Shown here piece by piece: positions 39,051 to 47,417 of a DNA stretch of 64,000 nucleotides (within the stretch, counting starts at the first letter, position 1; every line of letters begins with the position of its first letter). A program made the translations under genes and the position numbers. The stretch comes from Streptomyces sp. SA15 (lineage in GTDB: Bacteria > Actinomycetota > Actinomycetes > Streptomycetales > Streptomycetaceae), in NCBI RefSeq assembly GCF_002291145.1, contig NZ_NTGE01000040.1, positions 124,001-188,000 of the forward strand. Reading direction: 5' to 3'. Under the pieces are notes generated by a model. That model was given only the letters and a program-made list of their open reading frames with translations, was not told where the DNA came from and searched no databases.

Positions 39051-41127
39051 CCTCGTTCTCCCTCTTCAGCTGCTGCCAGTCGGTGACGACCGGGACGAGA
39101 TCTCCCCTGAGCCACAAGGGGAGTTGGTCGCGGTGGTGGGGCGAGCCGGGGACGCCCGAGGCGCCGAACGGGACCACCCAGAGGCTGTCCTCACGGCGGG
39201 CGAGGTCCCACACGTAACGGGCGGCGGGGCCGCGCGCGCTCAGGTCGGTCCAGCCGGGCACGGCGGAGGTACACAGCACACAGTCGTGATCACCGGACAG
39301 GCCGGGTTCGTCGTACGGCGTGTCGGTGAGGGCCCGCCAGGGGAACAGTCGGTGGGTGTCACCCCAGGTCCCGGACGCTTCGTGCCCGGCCACCTCCTCC
39401 ACGGCCGCGCGCACGGTCTCCGCACGATCGATCCCGTACAACTCCTCGGCCCGCAGCAGGTGTTCGAGGGCGAAGCCGACGCGCGGGACGAGGCCCAGCC
39501 AGGGGAGGAAGACCTCCGGGTAGGCGGGCGGGGTGGTCAGCGCGGCGAACGCCGGGTGCGCCGCGAGATGTCGTACGACCGCACTGCGCACCGCCGCGTA
39601 CACGGCGGCCTCCGTGCTGCTCGCGTCCATGTGGCGGTCCCAGCGCAGGAGGGTGTCCCTGATGGCGGCGGCCTCGGGGGTCAGACCGTCCAGCGCCGCC
39701 AAGTGGTCCAACAGGGGTACGGCGGAGGCGAGTCGGGTGTCCATGTGGATCGCCGGCATGTCCGCGGGCGACCAGTGGTCCTTCTCCGTCAGCAGGGCGG
39801 TGATGCGGTCGGCGCGGTGCGGCGGGGCGAACTCGACGCCGAGCGGGGCGGCGGGGCCGCGCTGGTTGGCCATCACGGCGATGCCGTCGGTGAGGCCGGC
39901 GTACGGCGTCTCGTGCCGGCCCTCCCACTCGTGGCCGGGCTCCCAGGCGGGCACCAGCCGGATGCGGTTGGCCTCGGCGCGCAGCGGCACCCGGCCCGCG
40001 ACCCGGTGCAACAGGCCGCCCTCGGTGTCGGCGGCCTGGACCACGTTGACGGGTTCGGCCCAGGCGTCGAAGGCGCGGTCCACGTCGGCGACCCGGCGGG
40101 CCCGCAGCAGGGGGAGCAGGGCACTGAAGCCCAGGTCGTCGGTGACGCGGGGCGGGTAGCGGAGGCTGACGGCGACCGGGGTGCCGGAGTCCGGTACCCG
40201 GTCGTCCAGGCCCTCGGGCCCGCCGATGATCACCGGCCCCCGGTCCGTCTCGATCACCTCGACCTCGGCCGGCTCCTCGCCCGCCACCTCGACGGTCTCG
40301 GTGTGCCGGGCGGCGCGCCGCCAGACCCCGTCGGGGCCGAGGGCCTCGACACCGGCGCCGGTGCGCCGCAGCCGCTCGCGGTAGAGGTCCTGGTAGTCGG
40401 CCATGGCGTTGGTGATGGCCCAGGCGACCGTGCCGGTGTGTCCGAAGTGGGCGATGCCGGGGACGCCCGGGACGGCGAGGCCGACGACGTCGAACTCGGG
40501 GCAGGAGAGGTGGATCTGCTGGTAGACGCCGGGGTCCTCGATGAAGCGGTGCGGGTCGCCGGCGATGACGGCGTGGCCGGTGGTGGTCCGCTCGCCGCTC
40601 ACCAGCCAGCCGTTGCTGCCGGAGGTGCCGGGGCCGTCGGTGGCGAAGAGGGCGACGGCGTCCGCGCCGAGGTGCTGGACGACCTGCTCCCGCCAGAGCT
40701 TGGCCGGGAAACCGGCGAAGAGGATGTGGGTGGCCAGCCAGACGCCGAGCGGGGTCCAGGGCTCCCAGCGGCCGGGGGCGAGGCCGGCCCGGGCGAACTC
40801 CGGCGCCGTGGCCCTGGCCAGCCCCTCGTTCACCCCGTCGACGTACGCCCGCACCCAGTCCGCCGTCTCCGGATCCCGTCTTTCCAGGGATCTGAAGCAG
40901 CGTCTGGCCGTGTCGTCGAGGCGGGCCCGTCTCGCGAAGCTGTCCCAGGCGAGGGCCTCGGTGCCGAGAAAGGCGGCCGAGGTGCCCTGCGCGCGGTGCC
41001 GCTCCACCTCCAGCTGCCAGGCCCGGTCGAGGGCGGTCACGCGGCCCTGGGCACGGGCGAGTGCACGCGCGCTGTCCGCGCGCAGGTGGGGAATCCCCCA
41101 GGCGTCGCGGTAGATCCCGGTGATCAC
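39043..41127 (-). CDS. Penicillin-acylase-family Ntn hydrolase (DesG-like)
   Basis: 694 aa from GTG 41127 with a GGGGG ribosome site. Penicillin acylases are made as one chain cut to expose a Ser nucleophile; here GTSGSNGWLVSG contains the conserved SNGW with Ser171 as predicted nucleophile. Further family motifs are VIAGDPHRFIEDPG, YQQIHLSCPEFDVVGLAVPG and GIAHFGHTGTVAWAITNA. No Sec signal peptide is visible, unlike secreted acylases, so it probably works in the cytosol. Coupled to the GNAT gene and iron-box controlled, it may hydrolyse or exchange acyl groups on hydroxamate siderophores. Confidence 0.92.
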   Translation of the reverse strand: MITGIYRDAWGIPHLRADSARALARAQGRVTALDRAWQLEVERHRAQGTSAAFLGTEALAWDSFARRARLDDTARRCFRSLERRDPETADWVRAYVDGVNEGLARATAPEFARAGLAPGRWEPWTPLGVWLATHILFAGFPAKLWREQVVQHLGADAVALFATDGPGTSGSNGWLVSGERTTTGHAVIAGDPHRFIEDPGVYQQIHLSCPEFDVVGLAVPGVPGIAHFGHTGTVAWAITNAMADYQDLYRERLRRTGAGVEALGPDGVWRRAARHTETVEVAGEEPAEVEVIETDRGPVIIGGPEGLDDRVPDSGTPVAVSLRYPPRVTDDLGFSALLPLLRARRVADVDRAFDAWAEPVNVVQAADTEGGLLHRVAGRVPLRAEANRIRLVPAWEPGHEWEGRHETPYAGLTDGIAVMANQRGPAAPLGVEFAPPHRADRITALLTEKDHWSPADMPAIHMDTRLASAVPLLDHLAALDGLTPEAAAIRDTLLRWDRHMDASSTEAAVYAAVRSAVVRHLAAHPAFAALTTPPAYPEVFLPWLGLVPRVGFALEHLLRAEELYGIDRAETVRAAVEEVAGHEASGTWGDTHRLFPWRALTDTPYDEPGLSGDHDCVLCTSAVPGWTDLSARGPAARYVWDLARREDSLWVVPFGASGVPGSPHHRDQLPLWLRGDLVPVVTDWQQLKRENEDV

Positions 41128-41146
41128 TCTGTGCCCCCGCTTTCTT

Positions 41147-41165
41147 TTAGGTTAGGCTTGCCTAA
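41147..41165. promoter_or_regulatory. DmdR/IdeR-type iron box
   Basis: TTAGGTTAGGCTTGCCTAA is a near-perfect 19-bp DtxR-family operator, as for Streptomyces DmdR1. It lies midway between the divergent penicillin-acylase (GTG 41127) and siderophore-interacting protein (ATG 41206) genes and can repress both when iron is plentiful. Confidence 0.92.
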
Positions 41166-41205
41166 GTGATTGGTGGGGGAAGCGTACGCGAAGGGTGAAG
41201 ACGCG

Positions 41206-41925
41206 ATGGGGCAGGGGCACGGCTGGGAGGGGGCGGTCCTCAAACTGCTGCGTGCGAAGGACTTCGGCCTCACCGTGACCGGCGCCGAGGACGTCACCGA
41301 GCACTACCGGCGCGTCCACCTCACCGACGGCGGCATGCTGGCCGTCACCGGAATCCACCCCACGATGTGGGTACGGCTCTGGTTCGACAACGCCGGCAAG
41401 CCCCACCAGCGCGCGTACACCCTCGTAGACCCGGACCCCGCTGCCGGCACCTTCACGCTGGAGTTCGCGCTCCACGACGGGTGCGCCAGTGACTGGGCGC
41501 GGGCGGCGAAACCCGGCGACACCATCGAGGCGACCGTGCACGGGACGGGCTTCCAGCGGCCCCAGCCCGATCCCACGCACGTCTTCGCGATCGGCGACCC
41601 GGCTTCGCTGCCCGCGCTCAACTCCCTGCTCGACGCGCTGGACACCGCCCCGGCGACCATCTGGTTCGAGGGCGCGGTGGACGGCCTGCCGTGCCGTGCC
41701 GACGCCACCCGCCACGACCTGCGGGAGGTGCCCCGACGGGACTCCGGCGCCCACCTGATCGCCGAGGTGAAGGCATCCCTGCCCGAGCTGCTCAGGGCCG
41801 GCCCGGAGCCGTACGTGTGGATCGCCTGCGACACGGCGACGACCCGGACCCTGTCGTCGTACGTCCGCAAGGAGTTGGGCGTGCCCAAGCAGCGGATGCA
41901 CGCGCTGGGGTACTGGCGGCCCTGA
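41206..41925 (+). CDS. Siderophore-interacting protein (flavin-dependent ferric-siderophore reductase)
   Basis: 239 aa from ATG 41206, with AAGGG ten bases upstream; in-frame TTG 41170 and GTG 41173 are alternatives. SIP-family motifs: EHYRRVHLTDGG, the FAD-binding HQRAYTLVDPDP (RxYT), DGCASDWARAAKPGDTIEA, HVFAIGDPASLPALNSLLD and WIACDTATTRTLSSYVRKEL with closing ALGYWRP. It releases iron from imported siderophore complexes by reduction in the cytosol. Directly under the iron box and divergent from the acylase-GNAT pair, so the locus is an iron-starvation unit. Confidence 0.93.
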   Translation: MGQGHGWEGAVLKLLRAKDFGLTVTGAEDVTEHYRRVHLTDGGMLAVTGIHPTMWVRLWFDNAGKPHQRAYTLVDPDPAAGTFTLEFALHDGCASDWARAAKPGDTIEATVHGTGFQRPQPDPTHVFAIGDPASLPALNSLLDALDTAPATIWFEGAVDGLPCRADATRHDLREVPRRDSGAHLIAEVKASLPELLRAGPEPYVWIACDTATTRTLSSYVRKELGVPKQRMHALGYWRP

Positions 41926-41969
41926 CGCCGAAGTGGGCGGCCCGCCCCCGTCCGCGCGATGATCGGGGC

Positions 41970-42563
41970 ATGGACGTCACTCTTCACCTCGCCCAGGACC
42001 CCGAGGCCGACGAACTCCTCGGGCGCTCCCCGCTCGCCGCGCTGGTCGGGATGCTGCTGGACCAGCAGATTCCGATGGAGTGGGCGTTCAAGGGGCCCTC
42101 GGCCATCGCCCGGCGGATGGGCGCGGACGACCTGGACGCGCACGAGATCGCCGCGCAGGACCCGGAGGCCTTCGCGGCACTCCTGTCGGACAAGCCCGCC
42201 GTGCACCGTTACCCGGGTTCGATGGCCAAGCGCATCCAGCAGCTGTGCCAGTACCTCGTCGAGCACTACGACGGTAACGCCGAGCTCGTCTGGAAGGGCG
42301 TCGACGACGGGCGCGAACTGCTGAAGCGACTGCAGGAGCTGCCCGGGTTCGGCAAGCAGAAGGCACAGATCTTCCTCGCCCTGCTGGGCAAGCAGCTCGG
42401 CGTGCGCCCCGAGGGCTGGCGCGAGGCCGCGGGCGCCTACGGCGAACCGAAGTCCTTCCGCTCGGTCGCCGACATCACCGGGCCTCAGTCGCTGGCCAAG
42501 GTCCGGGCGCACAAGCAGGAGATGAAGGCGGCGGCCAAGGCGGCGAAGGCCGCCAGACAGTAG
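41970..42563 (+). CDS. HhH-GPD base-excision DNA repair protein
   Basis: 197 aa from ATG 41970. Helix-hairpin-helix GPD features: LAALVGMLLDQQIPMEWAFK near the start and the hairpin LPGFGKQKAQIFLALLGKQL (~residues 130-150), followed by DITGPQSLAKVRAHKQEMKA. The catalytic Asp of the usual GPD position is not clear to me; short actinobacterial members of this family lack the iron-sulfur cluster Cys residues, as here. Lysine-rich C-terminus suits DNA binding. It follows the siderophore gene by 44 bp and is probably independently transcribed. Confidence 0.9.
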   Translation: MDVTLHLAQDPEADELLGRSPLAALVGMLLDQQIPMEWAFKGPSAIARRMGADDLDAHEIAAQDPEAFAALLSDKPAVHRYPGSMAKRIQQLCQYLVEHYDGNAELVWKGVDDGRELLKRLQELPGFGKQKAQIFLALLGKQLGVRPEGWREAAGAYGEPKSFRSVADITGPQSLAKVRAHKQEMKAAAKAAKAARQ

Positions 42564-42671
42564 GCCCTTGGCCCAAGTGGGGGTCATGGGGCCAGGTAGC
42601 GGTCCGCCGATCGGGTGGATCTCGCCATTAGTGCGATGAACGGCATCGGTCTCACGGGGAGAGGACCTCCC

Positions 42672-43013
42672 GTGAGCACCGCACCGCAGGCCCCCCGTGT
42701 CCCTCGTCGGCATGCCTGGCCGCGGTTGCTCGTGCTGCTGCTCGCCCTGCTCGTGCCGGGCGCGCACGCGGGGGCGCAGGTGGTGCCCGTCGGCGCGGTG
42801 GCGGGCGAGGGCGGCGCGGCGGCCTTCGAGTACGACGCCTTCGACACCGTGCTGCGGCCCGCCCCTCGGGGCACGGCCCGCCCCGTCGTACCGCTGCGTC
42901 CCGCGCCCGTCCCGGAGCCGGAACCCCCGGCCCCGACCGCGCGCCCCCTGCCCGTCCCGCCGCGCGTCCCGCACGCCCTGCACGCCCTGCGCTCGGTGGT
43001 CCTGCGCTGCTGA
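42672..43013 (+). CDS. Small secreted or membrane-anchored Pro-rich protein, 113 aa
   Basis: GTG 42672 (VSTAPQAPRV) follows GGGGAGAGGACC, the best ribosome site; the earlier in-frame ATG 42636 lacks one. After a basic start (RVPRRHAWPRLL) comes a hydrophobic stretch VLLLALLVPGAHAGA with a plausible signal-peptidase site AHA. The rest is Pro-rich (PVPEPEPPAPTARPLPVPPR) and ends LRSVVLRC, a lone terminal Cys. No known domain. Followed 50 bp later by another very small gene. Confidence 0.6.
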   Translation: MSTAPQAPRVPRRHAWPRLLVLLLALLVPGAHAGAQVVPVGAVAGEGGAAAFEYDAFDTVLRPAPRGTARPVVPLRPAPVPEPEPPAPTARPLPVPPRVPHALHALRSVVLRC

Positions 43014-43063
43014 CAGAACCGGTCCGCTCCCCGGTTCATCAGTTCGACGCAAGGAACACAGCC

Positions 43064-43186
43064 ATGCCGATCGACCCATACGCGGCCCTGCGCGCCCTGC
43101 TGCGCGCGGAAGCCGCACGCAACACGCCGAAGCCGCAGATGAAGGAACCGAAACCGCAGCGGCCCCCGGAGAAACGGGACCGCTGA
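43064..43186 (+). CDS. Very small protein, 40 aa
   Basis: ATG 43064, AAGGA seven bases upstream, stop TGA 43184-43186. Sequence begins MPIDPYAALRALLRAEAARN and ends in a Lys/Pro-rich tail (EPKPQRPPEKRDR). The first half is amphipathic, the second extended and basic. Codon bias and ribosome site support expression. No family recognised. Confidence 0.55.
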   Translation: MPIDPYAALRALLRAEAARNTPKPQMKEPKPQRPPEKRDR

Positions 43187-43324
43187 TCCGGCGGCGGAGG
43201 CGGGACCACCGCCTCCGCCGTACCGACCCATTTGGCTGATATGCGTCACAATCCGCGCGTACTTGCTCGTGCGGGCCGAGCGGGGAGGCTGCGCCCGGAG
43301 AGGCTTGCCCGGTAGGCTTTCCGT

Positions 43325-43621
43325 GTGATCTTCAAGCGCATCGGAAACGGCCGGCCGTACCCCGACCACGGCCGGGAAAGCACCCGGCAGTGGGCGGACG
43401 TCGCGCCGCGCCCGGTCCGCCTCGATCAGCTCGTGACGACCAAGGGCCAGCTCGACCTGGAAACCCTGCTCGCCGAGGACTCCACCTTCTACGGCGACCT
43501 GTTCGCGCACGTGGTGAAGTGGCAGGGCGACCTGTACCTCGAGGACGGCCTCCACCGCGCGGTGCGGGCGGCGCTGCAACAGCGCCAGGTGCTGCACGCG
43601 CGCGTACTCGAACTGGACTGA
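43325..43621 (+). CDS. Conserved actinomycete hypothetical protein, 98 aa
   Basis: GTG 43325 start. The sequence MIFKRIGNGRPYPDHGRES then LDQLVTTKGQLDLETLLAED and KWQGDLYLEDGLHRAVRAAL is one I associate with a widely conserved streptomycete small protein of unknown function, sometimes annotated as type II toxin-like. No membrane segment; overall neutral. It precedes the LytR_C gene by 138 bp, a pairing that appears conserved in Streptomyces. Confidence 0.8.
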   Translation: MIFKRIGNGRPYPDHGRESTRQWADVAPRPVRLDQLVTTKGQLDLETLLAEDSTFYGDLFAHVVKWQGDLYLEDGLHRAVRAALQQRQVLHARVLELD

Positions 43622-43759
43622 GCGACCTCGAACCGGACCGAGCGGCCCGCACGGACTGGTGTGACCGCCCGGTGAAGGCTTGGCCCTTTTGGGTTCTCCT
43701 GCGCGGCATCCAATGATCATCTAGTAGGCATCGCCGCCCAGGCGCACTACGCTGCGCCC

Positions 43760-44401
43760 ATGAGCATGCTGACTCCCCAAGGCATGGGCCGCCAGTACCG
43801 GATCAAGGGGAACAAGTACCCCCGGATGCGCAGGTCCCGGCGGCGCGGCAGGCTCGCGGTCGGGCTGGTGGCCTCCGTCGCGGTCCTCGGGCTGATCGGC
43901 TGGGGCACGCTGCAGCTCATCGACGTCTTCACCGGCGGCGACAAGGCCACCGCGGCCGGTCCCAAGACGGACTGCGCCACGCGGGCGACGCCCTCCGCGT
44001 CCGGCAGTGCCGCCGCCGTGGTCGAGCCGGGCCGGATCACCGTCAACGTCTTCAACGCCACGCCCCGCAGCGGCCTGGCCAAGAAGACCGCGGACGAGCT
44101 GAAGAAGCGCGGCTTCAAGATCGGCGACGTGGGCAACGCGACCAAGAAGTACGACAAGAAGGTCGCCGGCACGGGGATACTGCTCGGCCCCGCGTCCTCC
44201 GTGAAGACCTCGCTGCCCGTCCTGGCCACCCAGCTCACCACGGCCGAGCGCCGCACCGACGCCACCCGCAAGGGCAACGCCCTCGACCTGATCATCGGCA
44301 CCGGCTTCAAGGAGCTGACGAGCAGGGCGGACGCCGACAAGGCACTGGCCGCGCTGGCCGCACCTCAGCCGACGTCCACGCCCTCCGACAAGGCCTGCTG
44401 A
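43760..44401 (+). CDS. LytR C-terminal (LytR_C) domain membrane protein
   Basis: 213 aa from ATG 43760 (a second ATG two codons on). Basic cytosolic start (MRRSRRRGRLAVG), one membrane helix at about 30-50 (LAVGLVASVAVLGLIGWGTL), then an extracytoplasmic LytR_C domain with RITVNVFNATPRSGLAKKTA, ELKKRGFKIGDVGNATKK and GTGILLGPASSVKTSLPVLA. These proteins lack the LCP catalytic domain and are thought to assist cell-envelope assembly. Convergent with upp, stops 13 bp apart. Confidence 0.88.
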   Translation: MSMLTPQGMGRQYRIKGNKYPRMRRSRRRGRLAVGLVASVAVLGLIGWGTLQLIDVFTGGDKATAAGPKTDCATRATPSASGSAAAVVEPGRITVNVFNATPRSGLAKKTADELKKRGFKIGDVGNATKKYDKKVAGTGILLGPASSVKTSLPVLATQLTTAERRTDATRKGNALDLIIGTGFKELTSRADADKALAALAAPQPTSTPSDKAC

Positions 44402-44414
44402 GCGGTCGTACGAC

Positions 44415-45050
44415 CTACTCGGCCGCCCCGTACAACCGGTCCCCCGCGTCGCCCAGGCCCGGGACGATGTAGCCGTGCTCGTTGAGGTGGTCGTCGACCG
44501 CGGCCGTGACCACCGTGACCGGGGTGCCCGCGAGTTCCCGCTCCATGATCTCCACGCCCTCCGGAGCGGCGAGGAGCACCACCGCGGTGACGTCGTCGGC
44601 GCCGCGCTTGATCAGCTCGCGGATCGCCGCGACCAGCGTGCCGCCGGTGGCCAGCATCGGGTCCAGGACGTACACCTGGCGGCCCGAGAGGTCCTCCGGC
44701 ATGCGCGTGGCGTACGTGGAGGCCTGGAGCGTCTCCTCGTTGCGGATCATGCCCAGGAAGCCCACCTCGGCGGTCGGCAGCAGCCGCATCATGCCGTCCA
44801 GCATGCCGAGGCCGGCCCGCAGGATCGGCACGACCAGCGGGCGCGGGTGGGAGAGCTTGACGCCCGTGGTCGAGGCGACCGGCGTGGTGATGTCGACCTG
44901 TTCGGTGCGCACGTCGCGCGTGGCCTCGTAGGCGAGCAGGGTGACCAGTTCGTCGGCGAGACGGCGGAAGGTCGCGGAGTCGGTGCGCCGGTCGCGCAGC
45001 GCGGTGAGCTTGTGGGCGACCAGAGGGTGGTCGACGACGTGGAGACGCAT
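44415..45050 (-). CDS. upp: Uracil phosphoribosyltransferase
   Basis: 211 aa from ATG 45050. Full-length match to the bacterial UPRT pattern: [64 protein letters not shown]-binding [18 protein letters not shown] and uracil-binding [16 protein letters not shown]. It converts uracil and PRPP to UMP in pyrimidine salvage. Its promoter region faces the small gene at 45162. Confidence 0.97.
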   Translation of the reverse strand: MRLHVVDHPLVAHKLTALRDRRTDSATFRRLADELVTLLAYEATRDVRTEQVDITTPVASTTGVKLSHPRPLVVPILRAGLGMLDGMMRLLPTAEVGFLGMIRNEETLQASTYATRMPEDLSGRQVYVLDPMLATGGTLVAAIRELIKRGADDVTAVVLLAAPEGVEIMERELAGTPVTVVTAAVDDHLNEHGYIVPGLGDAGDRLYGAAE

Positions 45051-45161
45051 GGGCCTAACAGTAGCCGGGCGCCCGTTAGCCCTTGTGCTGGCATCAAACC
45101 GCCCGTCAGAGGGAAAGTGGGAGGGATGTACCGGGGTGATGCGTACCAGGGTGGTGTGCCT

Positions 45162-45356
45162 ATGACTGACCTGCCTGACCGCGAAACCCGAGAGGACACG
45201 TCGTCACAGGAGGCCGACGTCGAGCGCCGACGGCGCCGCGCCCAGTTCCTGCGCGACCTCGCCCAGGCCCGCGAACTGCGGGACCGCGTCCAGCCACGCC
45301 GCGCCAAGACCGCACGGCTGAGGCACGCGATGCGCATGCGGACGTTCCGCTGGTAA
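45162..45356 (+). CDS. Small Arg-rich protein, 64 aa
   Basis: ATG 45162 ([12 protein letters not shown]) with GGGTGG nine bases upstream; ATG 45126 in frame would add 12 residues but has GGGAGGG immediately against it. The centre is very basic and helical ([39 protein letters not shown]). Conserved in Streptomyces beside upp. Probably nucleic-acid binding by composition; function unknown. Confidence 0.65.
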   Translation: MTDLPDRETREDTSSQEADVERRRRRAQFLRDLAQARELRDRVQPRRAKTARLRHAMRMRTFRW

Positions 45357-45714
45357 GACCCGGGTGAGGGCGGGGACACGCCGAAAGGGCTACGGAAAAG
45401 CTACGCCCGGGGGAAGATCACAGGGCGCGCGGGCGTTACTCCGGTGGCTGTGCGCGGGTGTCTGGAAAAGCCGCGTACGATCCGCTGTTGGCGGCGACGA
45501 GTGCGCTGGTGAGCCCTCCATGGACCCTCCGCGGACTCTCGACGCACACGCGATCGGCGGCAGCCGGACACACAGGGAGCCGAAGACGTCCCCTGAGCGC
45601 CTTGTTTCTGCCACGATTCCGAGTGGGTGGGGCTCGGAGCCCAGCTCTCCCCGCCCGCTACCTCCGCCGGGGGGACCCCCAACCGGCACGCCTATGACCA
45701 GTGGGAGAGTCACG
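45357..45714 (+). other. Intergenic leader upstream of the tadA operon
   Basis: 358 bp without a convincing gene. It contains a symmetric ccggggggacccccaacc block (around 45668-45685) of the kind repeated in Streptomyces intergenic DNA, and presumably the tadA-operon promoter, which I cannot place. ORFs here on either strand lack coding bias. Confidence 0.5.
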
Positions 45715-46245
45715 GTGTACTTCGCCGCACTGCTCGCGCGCACCGAAGACGGGTGGGAAGCGAGCGACACAGAGCTCGACGATGTGGAGACCCTGTCGGA
45801 TCTGGCCGACCTGGCCCGGGAAGCCTCTCCCGACGAGGACACGGTGCTCGTGCTGATCGAGCAGGAGGACGCCTGGTTCGGCGTCGTCCGCATCGACGGC
45901 GAGGAGGACCCTCGTATCTACGTGTCGGACGCCGCCGCCGCTGCCCGCAGCAGCTACGGCGAGATCCTGCTCACCGACGAGTTGCTCGGAAGGGAGCCCG
46001 GCGACGACGACGCCACCGACCTGGACGCCCTAGACCTCGACGGCACCGAGGACGGTGAGGACGAGGACGACGACGCCGAGGACGGCGGCTCCGCCGAGGC
46101 CGTGCCGCACGGTCCCGTCGGCGACGCCGAGATCCTCGACGACCTCGGCGTCACCGAGAAGGAACTGAAGTCGCTGTCCGCGGACGCGCTCACCGAGATC
46201 GCCGAGTCCCTGGGCGCCTCGGAGGTTCTGGAGACCGTCCGCTGA
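45715..46245 (+). CDS. tRNA adenosine deaminase-associated protein
   Basis: 176 aa from GTG 45715 (VYFAALLARTEDGWEA) with GGGAGAG upstream; ATG 45694 is the alternative. The N-terminal 90 residues are the conserved domain (LIEQEDAWFGVVRIDGEEDP, IYVSDAAAAARSSYGEILL). The middle is an acidic Asp/Glu run (about 105-130), and the end is a helical EILDDLGVTEKELKSL followed by ALTEIAESLG. Named from its invariable position directly before tadA in actinomycetes. Role probably accessory to tRNA wobble deamination; not demonstrated. Confidence 0.9.
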   Translation: MYFAALLARTEDGWEASDTELDDVETLSDLADLAREASPDEDTVLVLIEQEDAWFGVVRIDGEEDPRIYVSDAAAAARSSYGEILLTDELLGREPGDDDATDLDALDLDGTEDGEDEDDDAEDGGSAEAVPHGPVGDAEILDDLGVTEKELKSLSADALTEIAESLGASEVLETVR

Positions 46246-46301
46246 CCTCGCCCGCCGCAGGACGGACACCGGACCCCGTACGCGACCGCTGGCGGGCCGC
46301 G

Positions 46302-46727
46302 ATGCGGCTCGCCCTGGACGAGGCCGGGCGGGCCGGCGCGGATGTGCCCGTGGGTGCCGTCGTACTGTCCCCGGACGGTACGACCGTGCTCGCGGCCGGC
46401 CACAACGAACGCGAGGCCACCGGCGACCCGACCGCGCACGCGGAGGTCCTGGCGATCCGCCGGGCCGCCGCGCGGGTCGGGCAGTGGCGGCTGACCGGCT
46501 GCACGCTGGTCGTGACGCTGGAGCCGTGCACGATGTGCGCGGGCGCCCTCGTGCAGTCCCGGGTGGACCGCGTGGTCTACGGCGCCCGGGACGAGAAGGC
46601 GGGCGCGGCCGGCTCCCTCTGGGACGTCGTCCGCGACCGACGGCTCAACCACCGCCCCGAGGTGATCGAGGGCGTGCTCGCCGAGGAGTGCGCCCGGCTT
46701 CTCACGGACTTCTTCCGGTCCCGCTGA
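46302..46727 (+). CDS. tadA: tRNA-specific adenosine deaminase
   Basis: 141 aa from ATG 46302. Zinc and catalytic motifs are complete: TAHAEVLAIRRAA (HAE) and TLEPCTMCAGALVQSRV (PCxxC), followed by VVYGARDEKAGAAGSLWDVV. It converts A34 to inosine in tRNA-Arg(ACG). Homologues are about 20 residues longer at the N-terminus. The in-frame upstream codons (LTSPAAGRTPDPVRDRWRAA) fit them, and the only start there is CTG 46242, which overlaps the preceding stop as CTGA. A CTG start is therefore quite possible. Confidence 0.93.
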   Translation: MRLALDEAGRAGADVPVGAVVLSPDGTTVLAAGHNEREATGDPTAHAEVLAIRRAAARVGQWRLTGCTLVVTLEPCTMCAGALVQSRVDRVVYGARDEKAGAAGSLWDVVRDRRLNHRPEVIEGVLAEECARLLTDFFRSR

Positions 46728-46823
46728 CTTTCCGGCTGACTGTCCGGCTGACTGTCCTGTGGCCGTCGATCCCGCTGAATACCGATTTCAAACCACGCCC
46801 GACCTTGCTGTAAGGTCTCCCTC

Positions 46824-46908
46824 GGTAGCGTGTCCGAGCGGCCGAAGGAGCTCGCCTCGAAAGCGAGTGTGGCGCAAGTCACCGAGGGTTCAAATCCCTC
46901 CGCTACCG
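46824..46908 (+). tRNA. tRNA-Ser (anticodon CGA)
   Basis: An 85-nt cloverleaf with acceptor ggtagcg pairing cgctacc, D-arm tgtccgagcggccgaaggag, anticodon stem ctcgc/gcgag around ctcgaaa (anticodon CGA), long variable arm tgtggcgcaagtcacc, and T-arm gagggttcaaatccctc. Discriminator G, no encoded CCA. It decodes UCG. A terminator follows at 46921. Confidence 0.96.
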
Positions 46909-46920
46909 CTGGTAGATGAG

Positions 46921-46945
46921 GGGCCCGGTCCGTTGGACCGGGCCC
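46921..46945 (+). terminator. Terminator of tRNA-Ser(CGA)
   Basis: gggcccggtcc (46921-46931), loop gttg, ggaccgggccc (46935-46945), then ttcgtg. An 11-bp perfect stem directly downstream of the tRNA. Confidence 0.85.
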
Positions 46946-47228
46946 TTCGTGATCTTCCGTCTCAGTCGATCGGCACGCCGCCGAGGGCGTCGCAGCTCAG
47001 ACCCGGTGCCGTCGGGGCGTCGGCGCGGATGTGACCGTCTCCCGTCAGGACGTACTTCGTCGTCGTCAGGGCCGGACAGGCCCATCGGGCCGCGCGCGTG
47101 CGGCACGAAGGTGCTCCGCCCGCCATCGCCGTACGCGAGGACCTGGTGGCCGCGCGGGGCGCGAAGGATACACTCGCCGCCGGCAACAGGAGGCCCTACA
47201 GGCAACACCAGGCACAAAGGAGGCCGCG
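46946..47228. other. Intergenic region after tRNA-Ser
   Basis: With the terminator this is a 320-bp gene-free stretch. A minus-strand frame (46962-47186) ends TTTKYVLTGDGHIRADAPTA and looks partly protein-like, but has no ribosome site and an Arg/Ser-rich start, so it may be a decayed gene. The last 12 bases carry the AAGGAGG site of the next gene. Confidence 0.45.
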
Positions 47229-47405
47229 ATGGCGGTGAACTCGAAGAAGATCGCCGTCTATGTGCTCGTGGTCTTCGTGCTCTACGTGATCATTACGGAC
47301 CCGGCCAAGGCCGCCGACTACGTCCAGATAGGGTTCGAGGGCATATCGGACGCCGCCAAGGCCGTCGGCGACTTCTTCACCTGGCTCGCCGACGGGGCTG
47401 ACTGA
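47229..47405 (+). CDS. Small conserved membrane protein, 58 aa
   Basis: ATG 47229 with AAGGAGG six bases upstream. MAVNSKKIAVYVLVVFVLYV starts a single membrane helix (residues ~8-22), followed by DPAKAADYVQIGFEGISDAA and KAVGDFFTWLADGAD, an amphipathic tail. A conserved streptomycete small protein; function unknown. The Dabb gene follows after 12 bp, probably in one transcript. Confidence 0.82.
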   Translation: MAVNSKKIAVYVLVVFVLYVIITDPAKAADYVQIGFEGISDAAKAVGDFFTWLADGAD

Positions 47406-47417
47406 CCAGGAGCACAC

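Noticed and set aside
38887..41169. 760-codon plus-strand ORF
   Set aside because: Antisense to the penicillin-acylase gene, whose Ntn motif and family match are clear.
46962..47186. Minus-strand 74-codon gene after tRNA-Ser
   Set aside because: Partly protein-like but without ribosome site and with a biased start; kept only as a note on the intergenic region.
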